Source: Cryobacterium frigoriphilum (lineage in GTDB: Bacteria > Actinomycetota > Actinomycetes > Actinomycetales > Microbacteriaceae). Taken from it: a stretch of DNA of 64,000 nt. Position 1 is the stretch's first letter. Each line of letters opens with the position of its first letter. Shown one piece after another: positions 1-8,864 of the stretch. The notes under the pieces are model-generated. The model ran no database searches, was not told the origin of the DNA, and saw nothing but the letters and a program-made list of their open reading frames with translations. The stretch is taken from the NCBI RefSeq assembly GCF_004403305.1, contig NZ_SOHE01000016.1, positions 62,001 through 126,000 of the forward strand. The letters are read 5' to 3'. The translations under genes were made by a program, and so were the position numbers.

Positions 1-1026
1 CAGGGCTCGGTGGAATACCTGACCAGGCTTGGTCTCGGCGATCGCCTCAAGGCCGAGGGAATGGAGCACGACGGCATCTACCTGCAGTACGGCGGGCAGC
101 GACACCGCATCAATTTCAACGAGCTCATCGGGCGTACGGTCACGGTCTACGGCCAGCAGCAGGTCGTGAAAGACCTGGTCGCCGCGCACGAGAACGCCGG
201 TTCCACCATCTACTATGAGGCGGCGGATGTGGCGGTGCACGATCTCGAGTCGCCCACCCCGAGCGTGACCTTCGTGCATGCCGGTGAAAAGCACATGGTA
301 GCGGCCGATTTCGTGGTTGGCGCCGACGGATTTCACGGCATCTGTCGTGCCTCCATCCCGGCCGACGAGATCACCCTGTTCGATCGCAGTTATCCCTATG
401 CCTGGCTCGGCATTCTCGCCGACGTCGCCCCCTCGACGGACGAGCTCATCTATGCCCTGCACGACGATGGCTTCGCGATGCATTCGATGCGCTCACCCGA
501 GGTGTCTCGTCTGTACCTGCAGGTCGACCCGAGCGACGATATCGCACGCTGGTCGGATGAGCGCATCTGGGAGGCCTTGCAGACCCGGCTCGGAGTGCCT
601 GGGTGGACCCTGACCGAGGGAAAGATCACAGACAAGTCGATCACGCCCATGCGCAGCTTCGTCGCGTCCACGCTCGCTCACGGCAACCTGTTTCTGGTGG
701 GCGATGCCGGCCACATCGTGCCGCCGACCGGTGCGAAAGGCCTCAATTCGGCCATCTCCGATGTGACCCAGCTCGCCGAGGCGCTCACCGCTCACTACCG
801 ACAGGACGACTCGCTGCTCGGCCGCTACAGCGAGACCGCGCTCGCCCGGCAGTGGCGCGTACAGCAGTTCTCCCGCTGGATGACCGACATGCTCCACCGC
901 AGCCCCGGTGACCGGCAAGCGGACCTGTTCGACTACCGCAGCCAGGTGGGCCAGCTCGATTACGTCACGCACTCGCCCCTCGCGCAGCGGATGCTCGCGG
1001 AGCAGTACACGGGGTTGCAGCTCTGA
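1..1026 (+). CDS. pobA: 4-hydroxybenzoate 3-monooxygenase, 5'-truncated by the window edge
   Basis: FAD-dependent hydroxylase that converts 4-hydroxybenzoate plus NAD(P)H and O2 to protocatechuate in the cytoplasm. The frame is open from base 1, so 341 C-terminal residues are present and about 50 N-terminal residues, including the GxGxxG dinucleotide fold, lie upstream. The second FAD motif FLVGDAGHIVPPTGAKGLN is intact, and QQQVVKDL plus the DG motif (VVGADGFHG) match the flavin hydroxylase family. The product feeds the pca operon 6.4 kb downstream. An IclR regulator follows after 47 bp. The family call is firm; the cofactor preference cannot be read here. Confidence 0.93.
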   Translation, partial: QGSVEYLTRLGLGDRLKAEGMEHDGIYLQYGGQRHRINFNELIGRTVTVYGQQQVVKDLVAAHENAGSTIYYEAADVAVHDLESPTPSVTFVHAGEKHMVAADFVVGADGFHGICRASIPADEITLFDRSYPYAWLGILADVAPSTDELIYALHDDGFAMHSMRSPEVSRLYLQVDPSDDIARWSDERIWEALQTRLGVPGWTLTEGKITDKSITPMRSFVASTLAHGNLFLVGDAGHIVPPTGAKGLNSAISDVTQLAEALTAHYRQDDSLLGRYSETALARQWRVQQFSRWMTDMLHRSPGDRQADLFDYRSQVGQLDYVTHSPLAQRMLAEQYTGLQL

Positions 1027-1073
1027 CACCGCGCCCGGGTCGGATACCATAGGCCCCAACGGAGAGTGGTGGT

Positions 1074-1910
1074 ATGGCAGGGAGGCCCGCGCGACGATCG
1101 CAGGGTGCTGCCGCCGGGCCGCCCGCGGACACCCGCACGCTGCCGGCCCGGCTGTTCGCCATTCTCGATGCGTTCACCCGGCCGGCACCGGCGGTCTCCC
1201 TCACCCTGACCGCGATTTCGGAGCGCTCCGGTATTCCGCTGTCCACGACGCATCGCCTCGTCGCGGAATGGGTGATCTGGGGCGGCCTCACCCGCCAGCC
1301 CGACGGCCGCTACACCCTCGGGCTGCACCTCTGGGAACTGGGAATGCAGACCCCGACGGCCCGCACGCTGCGCACGATCGCGTTGCCCTACCTCGAAGAC
1401 CTGTATGAGGCGACTCGGGAGCACGTGCACCTCGCGATCCTCGACGGCCACGACGCGCTCTACCTCGAGAAGCTCTCCGGACACCGTCCCGTGCACGTCA
1501 TCTCCCGGGTCGGCGGGCGCCTGCCCCTGCACTCGACCGGGGTTGGTCTGGTTCTGCTCGCCTACGCTTCCCACGACGTCATCGATGAATACCTGTCCCA
1601 GGCACTGCAGCGCTTTCTGCCGGGCACGATTACCGCCCCCGAGGAACTTCGCCGGAGGCTCGCCACGATTCGAATGCTTGGCCTGGCCGTCATGACGGAG
1701 GAGATGACCGCCGGGTCGAGTTCGCTTGCCGCCCCCATTCGTGATCGCACCGGCCAGGTCGTGGCGGCCGTCTCGGTCGTGACGCGCACGACCGTTGGCA
1801 CCGAACACGAGCAGCAGCACGCGGTGCAGGCCGCCGCTCAGGGCATCAGTCGTGCCCTCGGATACCGTCGCGCCGCCCCCCTGTCGGGCTCAGCGGTGGC
1901 TCTGTCCTAA
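1074..1910 (+). CDS. IclR-family transcriptional regulator, candidate pobA/pca regulator
   Basis: 278-aa regulator with an N-terminal winged HTH (about residues 25-85; LTAISERSGIPLSTTHRLV) and a C-terminal IclR ligand-binding domain (about 100-265; AILDGHDALYLEKLSG, STGVGLVLLAYA). The start is an ATG preceded by GGAGAG at 1061-1066. It lies directly downstream of pobA on the same strand and upstream of the quinate and pca operons. IclR proteins PobR and PcaR control these pathways in other bacteria, so a role in sensing 4-hydroxybenzoate or protocatechuate is likely but inferred from position. N-terminal residues 1-25 are basic and probably disordered. Confidence 0.85.
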   Translation: MAGRPARRSQGAAAGPPADTRTLPARLFAILDAFTRPAPAVSLTLTAISERSGIPLSTTHRLVAEWVIWGGLTRQPDGRYTLGLHLWELGMQTPTARTLRTIALPYLEDLYEATREHVHLAILDGHDALYLEKLSGHRPVHVISRVGGRLPLHSTGVGLVLLAYASHDVIDEYLSQALQRFLPGTITAPEELRRRLATIRMLGLAVMTEEMTAGSSSLAAPIRDRTGQVVAAVSVVTRTTVGTEHEQQHAVQAAAQGISRALGYRRAAPLSGSAVALS

Positions 1911-1942
1911 GTCATCTGGCCGGGACGGCACGGAGGATGCTC

Positions 1943-1971
1943 TTGACAGGAACGATCTGAGGTTTCACAAT
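1943..1971 (+). promoter_or_regulatory. Candidate sigma-70 promoter of the aroQ operon
   Basis: A consensus -35 hexamer TTGACA (1943-1948) is followed after 17 bp by a -10-like CACAAT (1966-1971). The spacing is ideal and the site lies 63 bp before aroQ. The perfect palindrome at 1972-1985 would cover the transcription start. Confidence 0.6.
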
Positions 1972-1985
1972 GTACTAACTAGTAC
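1972..1985. promoter_or_regulatory. Palindromic operator GTACTA-AC-TAGTAC over the aroQ start site
   Basis: Perfect 14-bp palindrome with 6-bp arms and a 2-bp centre, immediately downstream of the -10 hexamer. The continuing bases GTACGTACT repeat the GTAC core. The position fits steric repression. The only regulator inside the operon is the TetR protein at 6670-7377, which makes it the first candidate ligand; the IclR protein at 1074 is the alternative. Confidence 0.55.
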
Positions 1986-2033
1986 GTACTGAATCGCGCG
2001 AGCGACCAGGACCGAGACCAAGGACAAGAATCA

Positions 2034-2531
2034 ATGATGATTTCGGATCGATCAGACCTGCCGCACTCCGCCGGCCTTCCCCTCGTTCTCGTCGTGAACG
2101 GGCCCAATCTCAACCTGCTCGGTACCCGCGAACCGGGCACCTACGGCACCGAGACGCTCGCCGATGTCGAACAGCGAATCACGGTCGCAGCCACCCGGCT
2201 CGCCGTGCGCACGGAGTTCGTGCAGAGTAACCACGAGGGCGTACTGATCGACGCGATCCACGCGGCCCGCGGACGGGCCTCCGGCATCATCATCAACGCG
2301 GGCGCATTCACCCACACCTCGGTCGCCCTGCGCGATGCGATTGCGGCCGTGGCCCTGCCGATGGTCGAGGTGCACCTCACCAATGTGCACGCCCGCGAAG
2401 CGTTCCGCCACCACTCCTACCTCTCCGACCTCGCCGAGGCCGTGATCGTCGGCGCCGGGCCGCTCGGCTATGTCTTCGCCCTCGAGTTGCTCGCGGGCCG
2501 CACCGCCGCGCACGAAGCGACCTCAGCATGA
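2034..2531 (+). CDS. aroQ: Type II 3-dehydroquinate dehydratase
   Basis: 165-aa enzyme that interconverts 3-dehydroquinate and 3-dehydroshikimate. Type II hallmarks are visible: the N-terminal [16 protein letters not shown] with the catalytic Tyr in the flexible loop, [21 protein letters not shown] and the [15 protein letters not shown] segment containing the active-site His. The length is normal, with about 13 extra N-terminal residues. A second ATG at 2037 is possible. Its place at the head of a quinate operon indicates a catabolic isozyme. The stop overlaps the next start by 4 bp (ATGA). Confidence 0.93.
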   Translation: MMISDRSDLPHSAGLPLVLVVNGPNLNLLGTREPGTYGTETLADVEQRITVAATRLAVRTEFVQSNHEGVLIDAIHAARGRASGIIINAGAFTHTSVALRDAIAAVALPMVEVHLTNVHAREAFRHHSYLSDLAEAVIVGAGPLGYVFALELLAGRTAAHEATSA

Positions 2532-3427
2532 CCGCGACCGGCTTTCTTGTCGGCCTCATCGGCGAGGGCATCACGGCCTCGCTGACCCCGCCGATGCACG
2601 AGCGTGAGGGGCGCCACCTGGGCTTCGACTACGACTACCGCACCCTCGACCTGCTTGAGCTCGACCGGTCGCCGCGCGACGTCGGTGCCCTGCTCGCCGA
2701 GTCCCGAGATGCAGGGTTCGCCGCACTCAACGTGACCCACCCCTGCAAGCAGCTCGTGATCCCGTTTCTCGATGAACTCGATCCCGCGGCCGAGCACATG
2801 GGTGCCGTCAATCTCGTGCTCATTCGGAACGGCCGCTTCATCGGGCACAACACCGACTGGACGGGATTCCGCTCCGCCCTGCTGGCCGGCCTTCCGGAGG
2901 CCGGCCGTGACCGCATCGTGCAGTTCGGGTCCGGCGGTGCCGGCTCCGCGACCGCCTACGCACTGCTCACCCTGGGCGTGCGTCGTCTCGCCATTGTCGA
3001 CGTGCTCCCCGAGCGTGCCCAGGCCCTCGTCGACCGCTACGCGCCCCTTTTCCCAGGCCAGGACGTGCTCGCGAGCACCCCGCAGATGCTCAGCGATGAC
3101 CTCGCCACCGCCGATGGTGTTGTGCACGCCACCCCGACCGGCATGAAGGAACACCCCGGCCTGCCCTTCGACGTGACAGCACTCGCCACAGCCGCCTGGG
3201 TCGCCGACATCGTGTACCGCCCGATCGACACCGAACTGCTCGCCACCGCTCGGAGGCTCGGCCATGAGGTGCTCGACGGAGGACGGATGGCGGTGGGCCA
3301 GGCCGCCGACAGCATCCGTTTGATCACGGGCACCGAACCCGATGCCGACCGCATGCGTGCCCACTTTCTGCAGCTGCTGGGTGACGATGCGGCTCTCGCA
3401 GCCGCCGCAGCGGGCGGGCGGGCCTGA
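2528..3427 (+). CDS. Quinate/shikimate dehydrogenase (AroE family)
   Basis: 299-aa NAD(P)-dependent dehydrogenase. The N-terminal substrate domain has [25 protein letters not shown] with the catalytic Lys, and HNTDWTGF with the catalytic Asp. The C-terminal Rossmann domain has [13 protein letters not shown]. The GEGI-S-TP-MHE form resembles the catabolic quinate/shikimate dehydrogenases (QsuD of Corynebacterium) more than biosynthetic AroE. It probably oxidises quinate to 3-dehydroquinate and shikimate to 3-dehydroshikimate. It overlaps aroQ by 4 bp and the next gene by 1 bp, so all three are coupled. A paralogue lies at 18337-19209. Confidence 0.9.
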   Translation: MTATGFLVGLIGEGITASLTPPMHEREGRHLGFDYDYRTLDLLELDRSPRDVGALLAESRDAGFAALNVTHPCKQLVIPFLDELDPAAEHMGAVNLVLIRNGRFIGHNTDWTGFRSALLAGLPEAGRDRIVQFGSGGAGSATAYALLTLGVRRLAIVDVLPERAQALVDRYAPLFPGQDVLASTPQMLSDDLATADGVVHATPTGMKEHPGLPFDVTALATAAWVADIVYRPIDTELLATARRLGHEVLDGGRMAVGQAADSIRLITGTEPDADRMRAHFLQLLGDDAALAAAAAGGRA

Positions 3428-5271
3428 TGCGCTCCTCCATCGCAACCGTGTGCATCAGCGGGTCGCTCGGCGACAAGCTCACCGCGATCGCCGACGCCGG
3501 ATTCGACGGCTACGAACTCTTCGAGCTTGACCTCGTGACGAGCCGGCTGTCGCCGGAAGATGTCGTCTCGCGCTCCACCGATCTCGGACTCTCGATCGAC
3601 CTGTACCAGCCCTTTCGGGACTTCGAAGGCGTCACGCCCGACCAATTCGCGCGCAACCTGCGCCGAGCCGAACACAAGTTCAGGCTGATGAACCGGCTCG
3701 GCATCGACACCATGCTGCTCTGCTCGAACGTGGGCACGGCCAGCCTGCCGGGCGATGCCCTCGCCATCGACCAGCTCGGCGCCCTCGCCGCGCTGGCGGA
3801 CGCGAACGGCGTGCGCGTCGCCTACGAGGCCCTGGCCTGGGGAAAATTCGTCTCCACCTATGACCACGCCTGGAACCTCGTGAAGCAGATCGACCACCCG
3901 GCCCTCGGGGTCTGCCTCGACAGCTTTCACATTCTGTCCCGCGGCAGCGACCTCGACGCCATCGCGACCATCCCCGGGGAGAAGATCTTCTTCTGCCAGC
4001 TCGCGGATGCTCCGCTCATGAACCTCGATGTACTCAGTTGGAGCCGGCACTACCGGCTGTTTCCGGGGGAGGGCAACTGGGACCTCGCCGATTTCGTGGC
4101 CCGTCTCGTGCACGCCGGCTATCAGGGACCGCTCTCGCTCGAGGTCTTCAACGACGTGTTTCGGCAGGGCGACCCCTGGGTCACCGCTCGCGACGCTCGC
4201 CGCTCGCTCGTCGTACTCGAGGATGCCGCCCGCGCGGCGCGGCTGCCAGCCCCGTCAGCGGGGAGACCCGACCTGCTGACGGGGCTGCCGACCGTCGATG
4301 CGAGCCGTGGCTTCAGCTTCATCGAGCTGCAGCCGGGCACCGGAACCGCGGTCGACGTGACCCTCAATCAGCTCGGCTTCACGCCGCGAGGCAAGCACCA
4401 GCGCAAGAACGCCGAACTCTGGTCGCAGAACGACGTGCACGTGGTCGTCAACCATGACCTCACGGGCCCGCAACCGCAGGTCGCGGCGCTCGGCTTCGAG
4501 GTCACCAACGTGCAGCGGGCATCCGCCCGCGCCGTGGCACTGCGCTCGCATCTGCTGCCCCGCGACCGCGCCTGCGACGAAGACGTGCTCGACGGAATCC
4601 TGACCCCCGACGGCACCGAGGTGTATTTCAGCGAACGCGACGGCGACACCCCGAGCTGGCTCAGCGAATTCGGCCCGGCCGACCCCGATCCAGCTTCGGG
4701 ACCGTCGACCGGCATCACCCACGTCGACCACGTCGCCCTCGTGCAGCCCTGGCAACGTGCCGATGAGGCCGTCTTGTTCTACCAGAGCATCCTCGGCCTC
4801 GTTGTTTCCGACGGTCTCGACCTCGCTGGCGAAGCAGGACTCGTGCGAAGCCGCAGCCTCGTCACCGCCGACCGCGGCATCCGTCTGGCGCTCAATGTGA
4901 CGCCGGTGCAGCCGGGCGTGATGGATGTCTACCCCAACCATGTCGCGCTGCACACCGATGATCTGATTGCCACGGTGACCGCACTGCGAGCCCGCGGTGC
5001 TCGCCTGCTGCCGATTCCGCAGAACTACTATGACGACCTCGACGCCCGCCTCGACCTCGGCAGCGAGGTCATCGAGACCTTGCGGGCCCACGAGATTCTC
5101 TTCGACCGTGACGAGCACGGCGACTTTCTGCACGTCTACACGATGCCCGTTGGCCAGGTCTTCTTCGAAATCGTGCAGCGCACCGGCGGCTATGACGGCT
5201 ACGGAGCGGCCAATGCCCCCGTGCGGCTCGCCGCTCAGCGTGCCGAGGAACGTCAGCAGCACACAGATTAA
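3427..5271 (+). CDS. qsuB: QsuB-type 3-dehydroshikimate dehydratase, TIM barrel fused to an HPPD-like domain
   Basis: 614-aa two-domain protein. Residues 1 to about 270 form an AP-endonuclease-2/xylose-isomerase TIM barrel (GFDGYELFELDL, YEALAWGKF, GVCLDSFHIL, LEVFNDVFR) that dehydrates 3-dehydroshikimate to protocatechuate. Residues about 290-600 form two vicinal-oxygen-chelate repeats like 4-hydroxyphenylpyruvate dioxygenase (HVDHVALV, NHVALHTDD, VFFEIVQR). This fusion and length match QsuB of Corynebacterium glutamicum (about 618 aa). The role of the C-terminal half is not well established in the family. It is the committed step from hydroaromatics into the pca operon. Confidence 0.9.
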   Translation: MRSSIATVCISGSLGDKLTAIADAGFDGYELFELDLVTSRLSPEDVVSRSTDLGLSIDLYQPFRDFEGVTPDQFARNLRRAEHKFRLMNRLGIDTMLLCSNVGTASLPGDALAIDQLGALAALADANGVRVAYEALAWGKFVSTYDHAWNLVKQIDHPALGVCLDSFHILSRGSDLDAIATIPGEKIFFCQLADAPLMNLDVLSWSRHYRLFPGEGNWDLADFVARLVHAGYQGPLSLEVFNDVFRQGDPWVTARDARRSLVVLEDAARAARLPAPSAGRPDLLTGLPTVDASRGFSFIELQPGTGTAVDVTLNQLGFTPRGKHQRKNAELWSQNDVHVVVNHDLTGPQPQVAALGFEVTNVQRASARAVALRSHLLPRDRACDEDVLDGILTPDGTEVYFSERDGDTPSWLSEFGPADPDPASGPSTGITHVDHVALVQPWQRADEAVLFYQSILGLVVSDGLDLAGEAGLVRSRSLVTADRGIRLALNVTPVQPGVMDVYPNHVALHTDDLIATVTALRARGARLLPIPQNYYDDLDARLDLGSEVIETLRAHEILFDRDEHGDFLHVYTMPVGQVFFEIVQRTGGYDGYGAANAPVRLAAQRAEERQQHTD

Positions 5272-5294
5272 TCTCCCCCAATAGAAAAGGATCA

Positions 5295-6665
5295 ATGATG
5301 ACCCCTCGTTCAACCGCGCCCACTCCGGGCAGCGCTCCCGCCGTCACCACGGCCAACCCCCGCCGAGCGGCGGCGGCCGCCTGGATCGGCAGCGCCCTCG
5401 AGTACTACGACTTCTTCATTTACGGAACCGCCGCCGCTCTCGTCTTTGGCCGGGTCTTCTTTCCCGACACCAATCCGCTCGCCGGAACCCTGCTGGCCCT
5501 GGCCACCTTTGGCGTGGGCTACCTGGCCCGGCCGATCGGCGCCCTCGTGCTCGGTCACCTCGGCGATACCGTTGGTCGCAAGAAGGTGCTCGTCTTCACC
5601 GTGCTGCTCATGGGAATCTCGACCGTGCTGGTCGGATTCCTGCCAAGCTACGAGCAGATCGGCGTTGCGGCGCCGATCCTGCTCGTGCTGCTGCGCCTCG
5701 CCCAGGGCTTCTCGGCCGGCGGCGAACAGGCCGGCGCCAACTCCATGTCGATGGAACACGCCCCCGACCACCGCCGCGCGTTCTTCACGAGCTTCACGCT
5801 CAGCGGCACCCAGGCCGGCCAGATCTTCGCCACCGCTGTCTTCATTCCGGTAGCGCTGCTGCCCGAGGCCGACCTGCTGAGCTGGGGCTGGCGCATCCCA
5901 TTCTGGATCAGCGCCATCGTGATCGTGGTTGCCTTTCTCATCCGCCGCACCCTCGACGAGACCCCGGTCTTTACCGCGGAGGTCGCCGGCGGCGACGTCG
6001 CCGAGGTGCCCGTTCGCGTGCTGTTCCGCGATCACTGGCGAGGAGTGCTGCGGGTCATCGCCGCGGCCCTGATCGCGTCGGTCAGCACCATCTTCACGGT
6101 CTACGCACTGAGCTTCGCCGTGAATACCGTGGGGCTCGACCGCACCACCATGCTGTGGGTGGGGGTGCTCGCCAACGTGGCCGCGCTCGGAACCATCCCG
6201 CTCTGGGCCATGCTCTCCGACCGGGTCGGCCGCAAACCCGTCTTCATCGCCGGGTCCCTGGGCTCGGCCGCGCTCATGTTTGTTTACCTGTATGCCATCT
6301 CGATCGCGAACTACCCACTGATCTTCATCGTGGGCATCGGAATGTTCGGCTTTATCTACACGGCCACCTCGGCCGTCTGGCCCGCCTTCTACGCCGAAAT
6401 GTTCCCCGCCGCCGTGCGACTCTCCGGAATGGCCATCGGCACCCAGATCGGTTTCGCGGTGGCCGGTTTTGCACCGACGATCGCGATCGCCGCGGCTGGA
6501 GACGGCCCCAACGCCTGGCTGATCGTCGCCGTGATCACCGCGGTGATCTGCCTCATCAACGTGATTGCCGTAGCAACGGCCAAGGAAACATTTCGGGTGC
6601 CGATGAACGAGCTCGGGCAGAGAAGCGCGGCTCCGGCCCCGCAGCGCTCCCGGGTGACACACTAG
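5295..6665 (+). CDS. MHS-family MFS transporter, likely quinate/shikimate importer
   Basis: 456-aa proton symporter of the metabolite:H+ symporter family with about 12 membrane segments. Diagnostic loops include EYYDFFIYGTAAAL after helix 1, YLARPIGALVLGHLGD and GRKKVL between helices 2 and 3, and SDRVGRKPVF in the second half. It follows the dehydratase by 23 bp with AAAAGG upstream of the ATG. Its place inside the quinate/shikimate operon suggests import of quinate, shikimate or dehydroshikimate. It is related to the transporter at 27261-28622. The substrate is an inference from context. Confidence 0.85.
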   Translation: MMTPRSTAPTPGSAPAVTTANPRRAAAAAWIGSALEYYDFFIYGTAAALVFGRVFFPDTNPLAGTLLALATFGVGYLARPIGALVLGHLGDTVGRKKVLVFTVLLMGISTVLVGFLPSYEQIGVAAPILLVLLRLAQGFSAGGEQAGANSMSMEHAPDHRRAFFTSFTLSGTQAGQIFATAVFIPVALLPEADLLSWGWRIPFWISAIVIVVAFLIRRTLDETPVFTAEVAGGDVAEVPVRVLFRDHWRGVLRVIAAALIASVSTIFTVYALSFAVNTVGLDRTTMLWVGVLANVAALGTIPLWAMLSDRVGRKPVFIAGSLGSAALMFVYLYAISIANYPLIFIVGIGMFGFIYTATSAVWPAFYAEMFPAAVRLSGMAIGTQIGFAVAGFAPTIAIAAAGDGPNAWLIVAVITAVICLINVIAVATAKETFRVPMNELGQRSAAPAPQRSRVTH

Positions 6666-6669
6666 GGGA

Positions 6670-7377
6670 ATGATGTCCGCGATCGTCACGGCCGAGGGCG
6701 CACAGCGACGCGATCCCGAGCGCACCAAGCGTGAAATTCTCGAGGTCGCCACCGCGGAGTTCGCCGCGAGCGGCTTCGCGGGGGCCCGCGTCGATCGCAT
6801 AGCGGAGCTGACCCGAACGACCAAGCGCATGATCTACTACTATTTCGAGTCGAAAGAGGGCCTGTACCTGCAGGTCCTCGAGAAGGCCTACGCGCTCATT
6901 CGCACGGTTGAGCGTGAGCTCGATGTTGCCGGCCTGTCTCCGGTCGACGGGTTACGGGCGCTCGCCGAGTTCACCTATGACCACCACACGAGCCATCCGG
7001 ATTTCATTCGCCTCGTGAACATCGAAAACATTCACCGAGCGCAACACATTAGCCAGTCGACGATCATCCACGATCTCAACTCCACCGCGATCGACACCCT
7101 CGACGGTCTGCTGCGTCGTGGCATCGCCGCGGGTGAGTTTCGCACCGACATCGATGCCCTCGACCTGCACGCCATGATCAGCGCCTACTGCGTGTTCCAC
7201 GTCGCCAACCGCTACACGTTTCGCACCCTCTTCGGCCGTGACCTGCTCGAACCCGAGCGGCACTCGTACTATCGGCGGCTCGTCGGAGACATGATCGTCG
7301 CGACCATGACCGACCTTCACCGCCCCGATCTGGTGCCGCCGCAATCGACCAGGGAACAACAAACTTCCACTGAGTAG
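6670..7377 (+). CDS. TetR-family regulator of the quinate/shikimate operon (inferred)
   Basis: 235-aa protein with an N-terminal TetR HTH (about residues 15-65; VDRIAELTRTTKRMIYYYFESKEGLY) and a C-terminal ligand domain (FTYDHHTSHPDFIRLVNIEN resembles the TetR_C_6-like regulators). It begins 4 bp after the transporter stop with AGGGGA as ribosome site; a second ATG at 6673 is also usable. It is probably co-transcribed and could bind the palindrome at 1972-1985, giving autoregulation. The corresponding regulator in Corynebacterium (QsuR) is LysR-type, so the regulator class differs here. Confidence 0.82.
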   Translation: MMSAIVTAEGAQRRDPERTKREILEVATAEFAASGFAGARVDRIAELTRTTKRMIYYYFESKEGLYLQVLEKAYALIRTVERELDVAGLSPVDGLRALAEFTYDHHTSHPDFIRLVNIENIHRAQHISQSTIIHDLNSTAIDTLDGLLRRGIAAGEFRTDIDALDLHAMISAYCVFHVANRYTFRTLFGRDLLEPERHSYYRRLVGDMIVATMTDLHRPDLVPPQSTREQQTSTE

Positions 7378-7450
7378 AAGTTTCGGTCCGGCCCTGCGGA
7401 TCGTCCGCCACACTCGAAACATCCACCTGTCACCGTTGCTAGGAGAATCC

Positions 7451-8260
7451 GTGCCCCACGACATCCGTTCGGCCCCCGCCAGGGGTTCGGGCCGCGAATC
7501 CCAGGATTCCATCACCGCCGAGATGATCGCGATCGAAACGGATGCCGCAGCCCGCGTCGCCCGGGGCGGCTCGCCCGAGCTGCACCCCCGCCGGGACTAC
7601 GCGCCGTACCGCAGCTCGCTGCTGCGTCACCCCACCCACGAGCTCGTGCGCGTCGACCCGGAAGAGGTCGAACGCGTCTCGCCGGCTTTCGGTCACACCG
7701 ACGTCAACTCCCTCGAGAGCGACCTCACCATTCAGCACTCCGGCGAACCGATCGGTGAACGGATGACCGTCGGAGGCCGGGTGCTCGACGGCGAGGGTCG
7801 CCCGGTGCGGCACCAACTCGTGGAGCTCTGGCAGGCCAACGCCGGCGGTCGCTACGTGCACAAACGCGACCAGCACCCGGCTCCGCTCGATCCGAACTTC
7901 ACCGGCGTCGGCCGCGTCATCACGGGCGACAACGGCGAGTACTCCTTCACCACGATCAAGCCGGGCCCCTACCCGTGGAAGAACCATGTGAACGCCTGGC
8001 GGCCGGCGCACATCCACTTCTCACTGTTCGGAACCGCGTTCACGCAGCGACTGATCACTCAGATGTATTTTCCCGGCGACCCGCTCTTCGCCCTCGACCC
8101 GATCTATCAGTCGATTGCCGACCCGGCTGCCCGCGCACGGCTCGTCGGAGCGTATGACCACAGCCTGAGCGTGCCCGAATTCTCGCTCGGCTACCGCTGG
8201 GACATCGTGCTCACCGGCCCGAAATCGACCTGGATGGAAAGCGAAGAAGCCCATGACTGA
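7451..8260 (+). CDS. pcaH: Protocatechuate 3,4-dioxygenase beta subunit
   Basis: Iron(III)-binding subunit that performs intradiol cleavage of protocatechuate to 3-carboxy-cis,cis-muconate. I chose GTG 7451 because AGGAG (7441-7445) stands 5 bp ahead, giving 269 aa; an upstream in-frame TTG has no such site. Iron ligands are recognisable: Tyr in GGRYVHKRDQH, Tyr in GPYPWKNHVN, and the two His in RPAHIHFSLF. It opens the pca operon and overlaps pcaG by 8 bp. Confidence 0.95.
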   Translation: MPHDIRSAPARGSGRESQDSITAEMIAIETDAAARVARGGSPELHPRRDYAPYRSSLLRHPTHELVRVDPEEVERVSPAFGHTDVNSLESDLTIQHSGEPIGERMTVGGRVLDGEGRPVRHQLVELWQANAGGRYVHKRDQHPAPLDPNFTGVGRVITGDNGEYSFTTIKPGPYPWKNHVNAWRPAHIHFSLFGTAFTQRLITQMYFPGDPLFALDPIYQSIADPAARARLVGAYDHSLSVPEFSLGYRWDIVLTGPKSTWMESEEAHD

Positions 8261-8864
8261 TTTAGGCACCGTGCAGGACACCGTTCGCAACAACGTGCAG
8301 GCACCGGCCCTGCAGACGCCCTCACAGACGGTCGGCCCCTTCTACGGGTATGCCCTGCCCTACGAGCGCGGTCCTCAGCTCGTTCCCGGCCACCACCCGC
8401 ACGCCATCCGCTTTCACGGCACGGTGACGGATGGCGCCGGGCAACCCATTCTTGATGCCCTGCTCGAAGTCTGGCAGGCAGACGAGACCGGAACCCTCGT
8501 GCAGAAGCTCGGCAGCTGTGACCGCGATGGCTTTACCTTCACCGGCTTCGGCCGCGCCCCGACCAGCATCGCCGGCGAATACACGTTTACGACCGTCAAG
8601 CCGGGTTCGGTTGCCGGTCGCGCGCCGTACGTCCTGGTGACCGTTTTCGCCCGCGGCGTCACCCACCACCTCTTCACCCGGGCGTATTTTCCCGAGGATT
8701 CCGCGCTGCACGCGAGCGACCCCGTTCTCACCACGGTGCCGGCCGATCGCCGCGGCACCCTGATTAGCATCGCCGAACCCGCCATCGCCGGAACGCCGTC
8801 GTACCGTTTCGACATCCGTCTGCAGGGCGAAAACGAGACCGTCTTCCTGGACTTCGATGCCTGA
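8253..8864 (+). CDS. pcaG: Protocatechuate 3,4-dioxygenase alpha subunit
   Basis: 203-aa partner subunit of PcaH, lacking the iron ligands but sharing the intradiol dioxygenase fold (TPSQTVGPFYGYALPY, LLEVWQADETG, GEYTFTTVKPG). It lines the active site of the alpha-beta protomer. The start ATG lies within the end of pcaH and the stop overlaps pcaB by 8 bp, so translation is coupled on both sides, which fits equal subunit stoichiometry. Confidence 0.95.
   Translation: MTDLGTVQDTVRNNVQAPALQTPSQTVGPFYGYALPYERGPQLVPGHHPHAIRFHGTVTDGAGQPILDALLEVWQADETGTLVQKLGSCDRDGFTFTGFGRAPTSIAGEYTFTTVKPGSVAGRAPYVLVTVFARGVTHHLFTRAYFPEDSALHASDPVLTTVPADRRGTLISIAEPAIAGTPSYRFDIRLQGENETVFLDFDA

Noticed and set aside
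5310-6830. 506-codon frame opposite the MHS transporter
   Set aside because: Antisense shadow typical of high-GC genes, with no domain sense (His/Asp/Gly-rich).
7380-7420. GTTTCG...CGAAAC dyad upstream of pcaH as an IclR operator
   Set aside because: Arms of 6 bp separated by 29 bp are too weak to claim, although the position is suitable.
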